Shown here piece after piece: positions 55,223-64,000 of a stretch of 64,000 bases of DNA. The first letter of the stretch is position 1. Every line of letters starts with the position of its first letter. The notes beneath the pieces are model-generated. The model made no database searches. It saw nothing but the letters and a program-made list of their open reading frames with translations, and was not told the DNA's origin. A program made the position numbers and the translations under genes. The stretch is from Cyathus striatus. Lineage: Eukaryota > Basidiomycota > Agaricomycetes > Agaricales > Nidulariaceae. The DNA lies in contig JAOVFP010000016.1 of assembly GCA_025738555.1 (NCBI GenBank), forward strand, positions 744,001-808,000, read 5' to 3'.

Positions 55223-57267
55223 TCATGTACTTAGCGGTCCAATGAAGTTTTTCAAATACTTGTGCACATTTTGGCTGGTGCAGTATGAGGCCTCAAACAC
55301 TCGTCCTTCCACAAGGAATTCCTCAGATGAATTCATTTCGGGGGATAGTCCCACATCTTCTAGTAGCTTTTTTCGGATGATGGAGGGCATGGCCTTCAGG
55401 AATACATGAGTGAATTCATGATCATCAGGCGGTATGGCCATGCATTGTGAGTAATCGGTCAATGTGTCATATAGACCTTGGAGCCCTTGCTCTAACACAT
55501 AGTGTGTCTTGTAGAAGGCCTCCCTGGCCTCCTGGTTGTTCAATATGTGGACGAACCTGTTGTATAGTTTGATTATCATGTTGTTGAATGACTGCCGGTT
55601 CCTTGCCCACATGGGGGATGCAACGTGCCAGAAATACCACTGTTTCGCTTCCCCAGTTAGGAATTTGGGTAGGAGCAAGATGCGCTCCCGGTCTCATTGT
55701 GAACCTCCCATTTGGCATATGCACAAGTGAGCTGCTAGTCCTAATAGCCATCATTCTAATTCAAAGAATAGTGATGACACTCCCAAATATTTGTCCACTG
55801 ACTTGGGGTCATAGCATAGGGGTCTACACCCTTCTGGTAGTTCTAGCCTATTTGCTAGGTATTCATGGAGTGTTGTGTGCAGGCATTCCTGCAACTGGTT
55901 CCAGCGATATTCCTGTGCTTCCAGTGCTGCTGGTCGTATTGATGAACTCCTGTGTGGTGGTGGCAGTGAATACTGCCTGCCCCATCAAGTCATGTTTAGT
56001 ATTGTGGTTTCCTCCAGTTCATTTGGGTATTCTGGCTTGTGCTCTATGATGGGTTGTAGTTGGCAGGTCTTGCGATCATGCCCTATGAGGTTGGTCAGTT
56101 GTTGGGTGGATATTCCACCAAGTCATGGCCTCATTGACTTGGATCGAGTTTGAGCCATGGTTGTGTCTCTTGGTGATGTGACTTTGCCTGGTTGCACTAT
56201 CCTATCCAGGTCTATTGGGTTGGGACCATTGAACAAGATGCCCTGTTCTTCTATATTGGTGACCCCATGGATGCTGATGTCCTCATTCCTCATGTGCTGG
56301 AGTTCCAGCTGATCATTCCATCGTAAGGCCCTTGGGATCTGTGTGTTCAAGTGGACTCAGTTTGGTCTCATCATAATGTTTCGCAGGATGAAGCTTGTTC
56401 CCTGGTACTGACGATGTTTCTAATGGGTGGAAGCTTGGTGCTTCTGTGGTGGCAGCATTTGCTGCCTTCTGTCAGTGGGGTGATACATCTTGTATTACCT
56501 CCAGCACATTCTCTTGTTTGGGTTTGGTGAATGGGTTTACTATTTCCATTCTACTGGCCGTTATTTGAGACATTGGCGTTTTGGGTCTTGATGCAGTTTT
56601 CTGCTGTTGGGTGGCATGGTAGGCTAACATGAGTTTGCTCATTAATGCCATGGTTGCTTCTATGAACCTAGGTTCATCCAGGTTAACTTTCAGTTCACTC
56701 TGAGTTACCATTGATGATACTTGTCAGACCGCCATGTAGAACATTGCTTCCATTTTCTGAGCATTGATGTTGGGGTGGAGTTGCTTGAATGACACCATTC
56801 TGTTTTCAAGGTTATCCTCAATTTCTGCTTCATATTCCTCCAATAGTTGTTTGCCCTGTGTCCATCCATAGTTCGGCACCAGGTTGTGTGTCTGTAGTTC
56901 TTGGGCTAGGGTTCTCATATTGTTCTGAGGAGGGTCATTGTCCCTTCCCCTGTGCTCACCCACTCTCTGTTGTCCAGATCCTGAGTTCGTATTTTCATGT
57001 ATTACATTAGAGGTCTGAGCCTTGTCATCCTGTCAGCTGGATTGTCCAGCTAGTAGGGGGATATGTGGTGTATCCACTCATCATGGTGATGGTTTGGAGG
57101 CAGGAGGCGTGTGTGACATCATGGGGTTTACTTTGTTCTAGATTTGGAAATTCTGTGATGTTCTGCATGGAAGTGGGATTGCCATTGTTGGAAGTTTCCT
57201 GATGGTGATTGATGCTTTGGTCTGTTACGGCAGTATCGGAGTTGATAGCAAAGGGTAGACTTTGCAA
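55223..57267 (-). pseudogene. gag: Ty3 gag
   Basis: Starts MQSLPFAINSDTAVTDQSIN near the 5' LTR. Frames run through LAQELQTHNLVPNYGWTQGK, SELKVNLDEPRFIEATMALM and PNPIDLDRIVQPGKVTSPRD to the capsid-like core: YLGVSSLFFELEWWLLGLAA, LLPKFLTGEAKQWYFWHVAS, NMIIKLYNRFVHILNNQEAR, CMAIPPDDHEFTHVFLKAMP. That core is the usual retrotransposon Gag fold, which packages the element RNA. No CCHC zinc knuckle was seen. Two frame shifts (near 56,960-57,030 and 56,350-56,480) and several stops break it. Confidence 0.82.
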
Positions 57268-57289
57268 ATAGTTAGGGGGTGTAAAAAAG

Positions 57290-57494
57290 TGTAGAGGTTT
57301 GTATCCTCTGTGACTTATAATCCCACAGAGTACACCTGACCAATTCGTATTGGAGAGTCTACATAGAGTGGGAGTAAGTCCCTGTACATGTAAGTACAGC
57401 TATGTATTTAATAAAAGGTCATGTTTGGCTAAGCCAGCCAGGACAAACACGGTGAAATTGTATCTAAGTCCAAGTGATGATTGTACTGCTTACA
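57290..57494 (-). repeat. 5' LTR of the Ty3 element
   Basis: 205 bp, partner of 47,458-47,662, with the same TGTAGAGG and CTTACA ends (plus strand). Followed by the TACAT target duplicate. Confidence 0.95.
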
Positions 57495-57499
57495 TACAT

Positions 57500-58250
57500 A
57501 GAGTACTTATTTACCTTACATAGTATGAGTCTGGGCAGGTCACCTTTCCCCTTGGACCATCTAGGCAACTTGCAAATAATACTTCTGTCAGACTGATGCA
57601 GTGAGTGGTAACTGACTGTGTGTGTACCATGACTTCTTGCTCTAACAGACTCAGTATCAAAGTGAAAGTTAACTCAATCATTCAAAGCCACTCAAGTCAT
57701 GGTGAATATAACTTAAATTAGGTGGTAGTGGGCCCTGCTGCTTGCTGGCCCTATTTCTTTATTACTTCATGATATGTTTCGTTCAACAGTATTTCCCATG
57801 CCTTTCCCACACTTGGTTGAAGTGCTTTACAGCAATTTTACAGCACATTCGGTCCAACTTTAGACTTTCTTCAGCATTACTCTCTCATACTCGTCATATG
57901 TATAATATCTATACATATATAATTTAGTTATGTCCAGAGACCCAAATGACAACCAGCATTCACATGTACATTAAGTTGTTTTATTAAATATATGCTATTT
58001 CAGCTTGAACAGCTATGAAGAGAAGATTGAATAACACAAATTAGGTTAAAACTTATATTCCAGATCAATTTCAGGCAATATAATTACAATAGTTATTTGA
58101 TGTACACAACATATACATAAAATAAGTGCTCAAAGAAATTACAGATAGAAAGATAAAGTTTAGAGACCATTAATTCATATAATAACTGCATCAAGTGCTC
58201 AAGGTCAGTGTTGGCATGGTCAGTCAATGGAGGTCCAAATGGTCTGATTA
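57500..58250. other. AT-rich intergenic stretch, nothing recognised
   Basis: Only short frames. A 94-codon minus frame at 58,093-58,377 overlaps the palindromic cluster beyond and ends in a hydrophobic tail; it matches nothing I know. Confidence 0.45.
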
Positions 58251-58254
58251 TGTC

Positions 58255-58512
58255 ATGCACCATCTGACCTATAGACGGGTCCGTCAAAGGTATTGACGGG
58301 GTCGCAAAGGGTCTATAGTTAATATCGTTCCCACACCTTTCATGACCCAGGAATTTGAGTGCCTGGCGACGCCACATTTAACGCTTGATCTGTTGCTTAG
58401 TAATATAATTTGGCCTCTTCCATTGACCAGTCAATGATTGACCTGTCGACCGTCAATCATTGACTCGGACCCTCTTAACGGACGGGGTCAGACCCCGTCA
58501 ATGACAATGCTG
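58255..58512. repeat. Palindrome cluster: GACGGGGTC / TCAATGATTGAC motifs
   Basis: Contains GACGGGGTCAGACCCCGTC (about 58,480-58,499), ATTGACGGGGTC, GACGGGTCCGTC and the inverted pair GTCAATGATTGAC...GTCAATCATTGAC. The density and spacing are like the subterminal zones of the CTTTA-type elements, but no terminus was found here. Confidence 0.6.
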
Positions 58513-58547
58513 CTCAAGGTGTTGTAAATTCATTGAACTTGAAGCTT

Positions 58548-58719
58548 GGGCGGTTAAATGACAGTTATATGGAGTTACCAACCCATTAATTTGGCTATAC
58601 TGGTCTATGTTAATCTATGAAAAGATGGTATGAGTCTATATGGATCTTCATAAAGGGGACTTTCTAATAAGAGATATCCATGCTATATGGCCTACATAGC
58701 TCTATATTACTACTTTTTT
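58548..58719 (-). repeat. Repeat W fragment, left of the membrane-protein gene
   Basis: Reverse complement of 60,249-60,420: TATAGAGCTATGTAGGCC, GAAAGTCCCCTTTATG and GATCCATATAGACTCATACC all recur. The two arms face each other across 1.5 kb that contains one gene. Confidence 0.75.
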
Positions 58720-58858
58720 TTCCTGATGGATTGTTTAGAGGAACTGAGCTATCTAGCTGAAGAGCCAATAGGCAAAACATATTTTATTTTGATGTGATTG
58801 ACCCTGGTTGTTAGGCTTTTCATTAAAATAGTTTATAGAAGATTGCGCCAGTCCATTG

Positions 58859-60023
58859 TCAGTGACGGAGTGACCAGAAAAAAATAACTGCAATTAAAAA
58901 AAGGACCACAACCGGTATAATGACACCTGCTATAATTGCTGTCTTACTGGTGCCAGAACCACTGTTCAGTTGATCCAGGCTTGTGGATGATGGACCACTA
59001 GAGCTCACCAGCCCTGGACATGCAATGTTTGTAGGGCCTGCGAATCCATAAGTTTATTTACTTACAGCTAGAGCTAGAAATCACCTTTAGAAGTCACCAG
59101 CAGTGTCCCTTTTGCCCATCGTCCTGTGCTATACATTTCAAGTTAGCATCTTTCAAAAAATGGGAAACTGAAAGGACATGCTTACAAGTCGCTGATACCA
59201 GCTATTTGTAGCAAAGTCATCAGTTCATGAGTAAAATATACTTTAATTGACGAACCTAATAACTGTGTATCCCCTGCACGATTTACGTATGTGAACGTGT
59301 TGTCTCCGAAGGGCATAGAAACATTTGTGACAATCAGATCGTTGACAGAGGTTAAAGTAAGATTGTATGGTGGAACCCCACCCTCAAAGTGTAAGACCCA
59401 TGGCTGACATGTCAATAAGTCGCCTGTATTATTGGACGAAACCGTGAAATCACTCGAGTTGTTGTTGATTACGCATTGTGTGCTTTGGCCAGCTATGATA
59501 ATGTGAATTGCCACTCATCAGGTGATATATGATAACATACTAATCACTGTGTATATGGGAGATGTCCCACCAGCACTGCCTGTAGAATCAATAACACTTA
59601 ACAACAGCAATGTCCCTGCACCTCGTTTGGTATAACGTTACACTTGAAAATGTGGTAAACTTACCAGGAGCATGAGTGGGCTTCCAGCTCAATGTTTGGT
59701 TGTCAGTTCCGATCAATGTCATCGTAGGAATCCCTCCTACCGCAAATGCCAACATATAGTATGGAGGTACACCACTAGAGTTTCCCGTAAGGTCTCCTAA
59801 ATTGAATGGTTGAACCACTATGGATAGAGAAACACAGGTCTCCAATGAAGTAGAAACCTTTGATGGAAAATACCTGTAAGCCAAGCATGTTGCAAAAGCA
59901 GAAACAACCACTCACGTCGTTTGAAAACTTCCAGCCGAATATCTCGTGAGTCTGCGAGAAGGCAGGGGCTGTGAAGAGCAAGAATGCAATCACATTATGA
60001 GAAATCCAAGCTCTCTCTAGCAT
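58859..60023 (-). CDS. Secreted, C-terminally anchored membrane protein (283 aa, seven exons), intact
   Basis: Exons on the minus strand: 60,023-59,916, 59,857-59,665, 59,615-59,541, 59,492-59,256, 59,201-59,186, 59,128-59,085, 59,037-58,859; total 852 bases including TGA, all phases compatible. Donors are GTGAGT, GTAAGT, GTATGT, GTTCGT, GTAAGC and GTGATT, and acceptors end in AG; introns are 36-66 bases except where noted by the coordinates. The start MLERAWISHNVIAFLLFTAP gives a signal peptide to about residue 23 (AFS). The lumenal part repeats the pattern GGxPPYxLxxxxV (FAVGGIPTMTLIGTDNQTL; FEGGVPPYNLTLTSVNDLI) with TLLLLSVIDSTGSAGG and several NxS/T sites. A Ser-rich stalk precedes one membrane span (about 257-279, AIIAGVIIPVVVLFLIAVIF) and a five-residue tail. 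This architecture is common among basidiomycete surface proteins of unknown role. CpG content is normal, so it is under different constraints from its neighbours. Confidence 0.88.
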
Positions 60024-60184
60024 TTTACGAAAAAGGGGTATACTAGGTGTGAACCTTGTAATTTAAAGGATCACAGTCGAGTTTTTAACAACTTCGCCTA
60101 GCTCTGAATAATTCCTGCACACCACAGCATGTATCAATCACCTAAGAAACACTTGAATTTCTAGAAAGCACAGCAACCAGACGG

Positions 60185-60430
60185 AGGCTGACATCAGGAA
60201 TCACTGATCCGGGTACTGAGCCGAGTGCCAACATCAGGAATCAAAAGGGTAGTAATATAGAGCTATGTAGGCCATATAGCATGAATATCTCGTATCGGAA
60301 AGTCCCCTTTATGTAGATCCATATAGACTCATACCATCTTTTCATAGATCAACATAGACCAATATAGCTGGGGTAGTGGCTTGGTAGCTCCATATAACTC
60401 TGCCTTTGGAAGCGTAGACTACTCGTATAT
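60185..60430 (+). repeat. Repeat W fragment, right of the membrane-protein gene
   Basis: Starts near CATCAGGAATCACTGATCC and GGTACTGAGCCGAGTGCC, which equals the reverse complement of the loop at 62,910-62,947, then continues GTAGTAATATAGAGCTATGT as in the inverted arm at 58,548-58,719. The nearby 20,329-21,950 insertion is of the same general family. Confidence 0.72.
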
Positions 60431-61491
60431 TACTGCTACTGTATGTATGAAGGTAACAAACATGTAGCTTGTTGAATATACATTTATTACTGATGCTTCA
60501 AAAAAAATCACTCGCAGAAATTGGCAGAATAGATAAAACCATATATATATGGTACACTACTATACAGTTCTCTTTAAACTACTCAGTAACAGCCCACTCA
60601 TTCAATACACATCCTTAGCAATAAGCCTTCACATCCATCTCGAACTTCAAAAATCCGAACATTGAATAGGACGATAGGCATACAAGACACATCATAGATG
60701 TGGAATGTTGCCGGCATACAGGATGTTGAGCACGCATGACACTACAGGGGAATGGGAGTGGTAAGTAAGAGAAGGAGGCAAGGAATACGCAGCTTACCAG
60801 TGTAACACAACCCAACCACCTCGCTACAATAACTACCAACCTCCCAATGTATGGAAACACATACTCAGCGCTACATCAGAACAATACATGTGAGTCATCA
60901 GTGAAAGAGGGAAAAGGAAAAGGACGTACAATATAAGTCAGTAACATTGATGCAGATAAACATTGGTCACTGAACCTACAGTGGAAACAAAATCAGAAAC
61001 ATTAACTTGAGTAACAAAGCAAAAACTTACGACACAGTACACTTAGCAGGGAGCAGGGTAAGCATAGCTATTCATATAGAGGCAAATATGCCATATGAGA
61101 ACATATCATTGAGAAGAGCAAGGTCAGGCAAGGGAAAGGGAAGGGGAGGAAGGGGGAAAGGGGGGTAACGGAGGTGAAGGGAAGGAAGAATGAACAAGGA
61201 CAAGCGGAAACGGAAAATTGTTTGCAAGTGAGAACCGGAATTAACCGATGATTTATGTCATGTGACTGTTTCGGCATGTTGGCAGCCAGCAAATCGCATG
61301 CATCATGATCTTGCTGTCTTTGTGCCGACCCCTTTCCACAACCTCTTCCGATTCTCCTAATCATTTCTTACTACCTTGCTCCTCCTTTCCATTGGTTTGT
61401 CTCAGGACTATTATACATATTATGCATAAATATAGTGATGTAGAGCATCATATTAATACTTATGATTAAAAAGTTATAATCTATATTGAAG
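60431..61491. other. No gene recognised
   Basis: Short frames only (for example 61,068-61,364 on the minus strand). A G-rich tract lies at 61,128-61,180. It could hold the promoter of neighbouring genes, but nothing specific is visible. Confidence 0.4.
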
Positions 61492-62597
61492 TGATACGCA
61501 TGTAAATAGAAAGCAACGTACCTAATTTAAAAATTCTTTATATCTCGACTTCGAGATACCAGTACCTAGCGTGTCGAGTGAGGAAACAGCGGGGAGGGGC
61601 TGAGTTCCCGCGCCGCCTCCCATAATTAAACAAGGGATAAATCAAAACCTATTAAAAAACATAACTCCGCGTTAGTACTGGTTTAAAACCCCTTTAAAAA
61701 CAAATAAAATACATATCACTTTTACCTTTAAAAACACGACGTTGTACTCTGTACATGAATACCAAGAAACCAAGAACTAAACTAATGATGACAAAGTCAA
61801 TACGACACACAGTGTGGAGTACAGATAAACACGATGACTTACTAAAATCCCTGAGACCCTGAAACCCTGAGACAAGCGAGACAGAGAGAGAGAGCGCACG
61901 AGAAAGGGGGAAGGGAAGCAAGAATGGAAAGAGAACGAGTACCCTAACGGTCAGGAGTTCACGCGGAAGCGGAAACCCGACCCGAGAGGCCGACATAAAT
62001 GAAATTGATATGAACGGATGACGCTGCCGCATCGGCTGATTACCCGATTAGGAAGGTAACCGATGGGACGCTCAAACGAGCGCGCGTTGCAGAAAGGGAG
62101 CGCGCTGGGTTATGCGCACGATTGGCTGACCGCCGCCTGGGCGCTGACGACGCGCTATCTTACACATAGGCCGGGGAAACACCGGAGATCAATTATAAAT
62201 TTATTACTACGCAATTTGTAAGTAAGTAGATAAGAAAAGGTATATAGATGAGCGAGGAGGGAATGAAACGGCAGGAACTGCCAGGCATTCTTCCCTCCCA
62301 TAGACAGGGTGTGTAAAGACGAGAATCAGATATAGTTACGAGACGTTTTGATACCGAGAAATACGTACCGCGATACCGAATTAAATCTGAACTTGACTTT
62401 GAATACTTTGACGCGAGAACGAAAATAGCCTAAGTTTAACTTGTCTATTTTTAACTTGATCTAAATTTGGACTTGAACACAATTGCGCCCCTCGAACTTA
62501 CTGACTTCGCACCTCGGGATTTAAAGTTGATTATTATATTTGGGATTTACATTCTAAGTATTTAATAAACTAACTACTCTCGTCGCGTGACTCAACA
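61492..62597 (+). mobile_element. Solo LTR, young CpG-intact copy (copy 3), TSD TGAAG
   Basis: Starts TGATACGCATG, ends GTGACTCAACA, 1,106 bp, flanked by TGAAG on both sides (61,487-61,491 and 62,598-62,602). Rich in CG where the older copies at 442-1580 and 3,386-4,558 have TG/CA. No internal coding sequence or partner LTR, so a solo LTR left by recombination is the simplest reading. Frames inside it are not annotated. Confidence 0.9.
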
Positions 62598-62863
62598 TGA
62601 AGCAAATGTGAAGAACTATAAAATTTTAAGCATCATTATTTATGTTATACTGTCAGGTGTAAATATTTTTTTGTATTCAAGAGAGATAAAAAGTTGAACT
62701 ACCTGCACCTGTATAGCCTACATCAAAATGTAGGTCATCTATAAAGTAATACATAGATTTTTGTCTAATGTATGTAAATCTACATGTCTTGCGCACTACA
62801 ATCTATAGTCTACTTCTCTCTATCTAGCACTAGGGCGTGCTATGTAGTTCAATATAGCCTATG

Positions 62864-62993
62864 GAGATCTTCGTGGCTTGGCGGATGATCAATATAGTTT
62901 ACCGAGCTTGGCACTCGGCTCAGTACCAGGATCAGTGATTCCTGATGAAGCTCGGTAAACTATATTGATCATCTGCCAAGCCACGAAGATCTC
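62864..62993. repeat. Near-perfect hairpin, two 46-bp arms, 38-bp loop (repeat W end)
   Basis: Left arm 62,864-62,909 (GAGATCTTCGTGGCTTGGC...), right arm 62,948-62,993, one mismatch. The loop GGCACTCGGCTCAGTACC... matches the reverse complement of 60,191-60,230. A decayed half of the arm (CTTGGCAGATGATTGACATT) occurs at 21,874-21,893. The arm sequence includes AATATAGTTTACCGAGCTT. Confidence 0.92.
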
Positions 62994-63009
62994 TGTCAAA
63001 TATTGATAG

Positions 63010-63532
63010 TACTGGTCTTATATCTAAGCTCACCGATAGATGCAATTTGAAATGGTACGGAAATCAGAAGAACTCCCCACTTCACTTGCTTTAAGTCCTG
63101 ATATATACGCAAACATCGCCACGTCTTACGAACACAGTAACCTATATGTTAAACAACATTTCTGCTCGGCACGGGAAATCACCGTACCAATAGCGCACTG
63201 CCCAACCACGCAGTTAACATAAAGCAAATATTTCCATCCAAACCTTCCGGAACTTTGTAAATGACCATGGTCGTGAAGTTGAGGAACGAGACAACAGTTC
63301 TACAGTCGGAAACAATTCCAACTGTACTTATATAGAATGTTATAATGGTATATAGCGAGAGTATCTTTTGCTGCTTGCTAAGCTTCCTTTTTGCAATAAT
63401 GTAGTTCCAGACCATGCTAAAATTAATTATGGTAACTGATGTAATGGAACCATATAAGATACAAGCTCCTAGAGTACCGTATATCCACGGAGTGATCCAG
63501 AACGTGCCAGGATCGTTATACACCTGGGACAT
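63010..63532 (-). pseudogene. Multi-pass membrane protein, 5' part, probably truncated by repeat W
   Basis: Starts MSQVYNDPGTFWITPWIYGT. Hydrophobic spans: LGACILYGSITSVTIINFSM, ILSLYTIITFYISTVGIVS and a third around ICFMLTAWLGSALL. This spacing, with a charged KRKLSKQQK loop, fits the start of the large basidiomycete seven-span family of unknown function. The first frame ends at 63,179. Further minus-strand peptide (CVRKTWRCLRIYQDLKQVKW, GVLLISVPFQIASI, about 63,135-63,035) looks like the next span, but I could not define an intron that joins it in phase. Sequence of repeat W begins at about 62,993, just beyond, so the 3' end seems lost. Confidence 0.5.
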
Positions 63533-63660
63533 ATTGATCTAGGTAGCGAATTGCAGTGGAAAATATGAATGTGATATATGAGCATGGATAGTAGGAATGG
63601 GATATGGTGCGCAGAATACATATCGGCGCTCTTGTTATATCCCATCTGCATCATGGTCAA

Positions 63661-64000
63661 GTGATGATTACAAACCGGTGTATAGTGTTGAGCTGTTAAT
63701 CTAGAATAAACTTTGGAAACGAGCGTTTTAACCGGTGATTCCTCATACTTCTATCCAAATAAATGATTCACTTTCCCTTAAATGATCGTCTATTAAGTTA
63801 TGTAATCCGGTACTTGCTAGCCACTATAAGTCTATAAACCATACATGTCCTTTTGTACCATACCTATCATGATGATTATCGCTCTGTGCTGTGCTATTTG
63901 TATACTCTGATCCATATACTTCAGCCACCACCGCAATACTCCACATCCGGAGCACGGTATATCTGGAATTCCGAGACTTGTGTACGTTCACCTCCGTTGT
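63661..64000. other. Window end, no gene recognised
   Basis: No convincing frame. It may contain the upstream region of the minus-strand membrane-protein gene. Confidence 0.4.

Larger units (their letters stand above)
47458..57494 (-). mobile_element. Ty3-type chromovirus LTR retrotransposon, complete but mutated
   Basis: Two 205-bp LTRs enclose gag, protease-RT-RNase H-integrase-chromodomain and a further ORF, all on the minus strand. Target duplication TACAT flanks it exactly (47,453-47,457 and 57,495-57,499). A purine tract AAGGGGGTG lies beside the 3' LTR (47,663 side). No TGG-type tRNA primer site is seen next to the 5' LTR. Repeat T (54,593-55,068) is inserted between gag and protease. 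Numerous TGA stops, mostly at expected CGA codons, show that the copy cannot be autonomous. Confidence 0.95.

Overview
This looks like a repeat-dense stretch of a filamentous basidiomycete genome, most likely an Agaricomycete. The pointers are short introns of about 45-70 bases with GTRNGY donors, NACHT-type STAND genes of the mushroom kind, a KDZ-associated CxC5/CxC6 gene, a Plavaka-type transposase remnant, a Ty3 chromovirus, and no bacterial gene organisation. Only one cellular gene can be read as intact (58.86-60.02 kb); most other coding sequence belongs to mobile elements or is broken.

Layout. 0.25-2.0 kb: a Plavaka-like transposase 3' remnant on the minus strand, split by a 1.1-kb solo LTR. 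3.4-4.6 kb: a second copy of that LTR, inverted. 4.8-8.1 kb: a duplicated, decayed, unidentified gene and an orphan 241-codon frame. 8.9-13.3 kb: NACHT pseudogene 1 with its upstream DNA, its 3' end cut by a 453-bp repeat. 13,331-23,221: a 9.9-kb element bounded by CTTTATGCTC...CCCC termini and a near-perfect 8-bp target duplication. It carries the KDZ-associated gene, a nested 1.4-kb relative (17.2-18.6 kb), a 1.6-kb insertion in the gene, and a hairpin-repeat array. 23.2-24.0 kb: the rest of the upstream DNA of NACHT gene 1. 24.1-25.4 kb: a second hairpin array in the opposite orientation. 28.2-31.96 kb: NACHT pseudogene 2, a segmental duplicate of 8.9-13.3 plus 23.2-24.0. 32-34.5 kb: CpG-rich sequence without a recognisable gene. 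34.5-38.9 kb: a Tc1/IS630-like transposase 3' half, then a long-TIR element (TSD GATAAA) with a 1.0-kb TA-flanked mariner-like element nested in it. 39.5-40.6 kb: a third CTTTA-type element with a perfect TSD. 42.8-45.2 kb: minisatellites and gene scraps. 47,458-57,494: a complete but mutated Ty3 chromovirus (205-bp LTRs, TSD TACAT) with an extra ORF after pol. 58.5-60.4 kb: the intact gene for a secreted, C-terminally anchored membrane protein, between inverted repeats. 61,492-62,597: an unmutated solo LTR with TSD TGAAG. 62.86-63.0 kb: a 46-bp-arm hairpin. 63.0-63.5 kb: the 5' part of a multi-pass membrane protein gene.

Two themes run through the window. First, older insertions have lost CpG to TpG/CpA: the paired LTRs of the Ty3 element differ mostly as TG versus CA at the same dinucleotide, and arginine CGA codons have become TGA stops. 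Second, several elements share one terminal motif but carry quite different palindromic subterminal repeats, and one of them encloses a KDZ-associated gene. This suggests a KDZ-linked transposon family with fast-diverging recognition sequences. All family calls rest on reading motifs by eye; no database search was possible.
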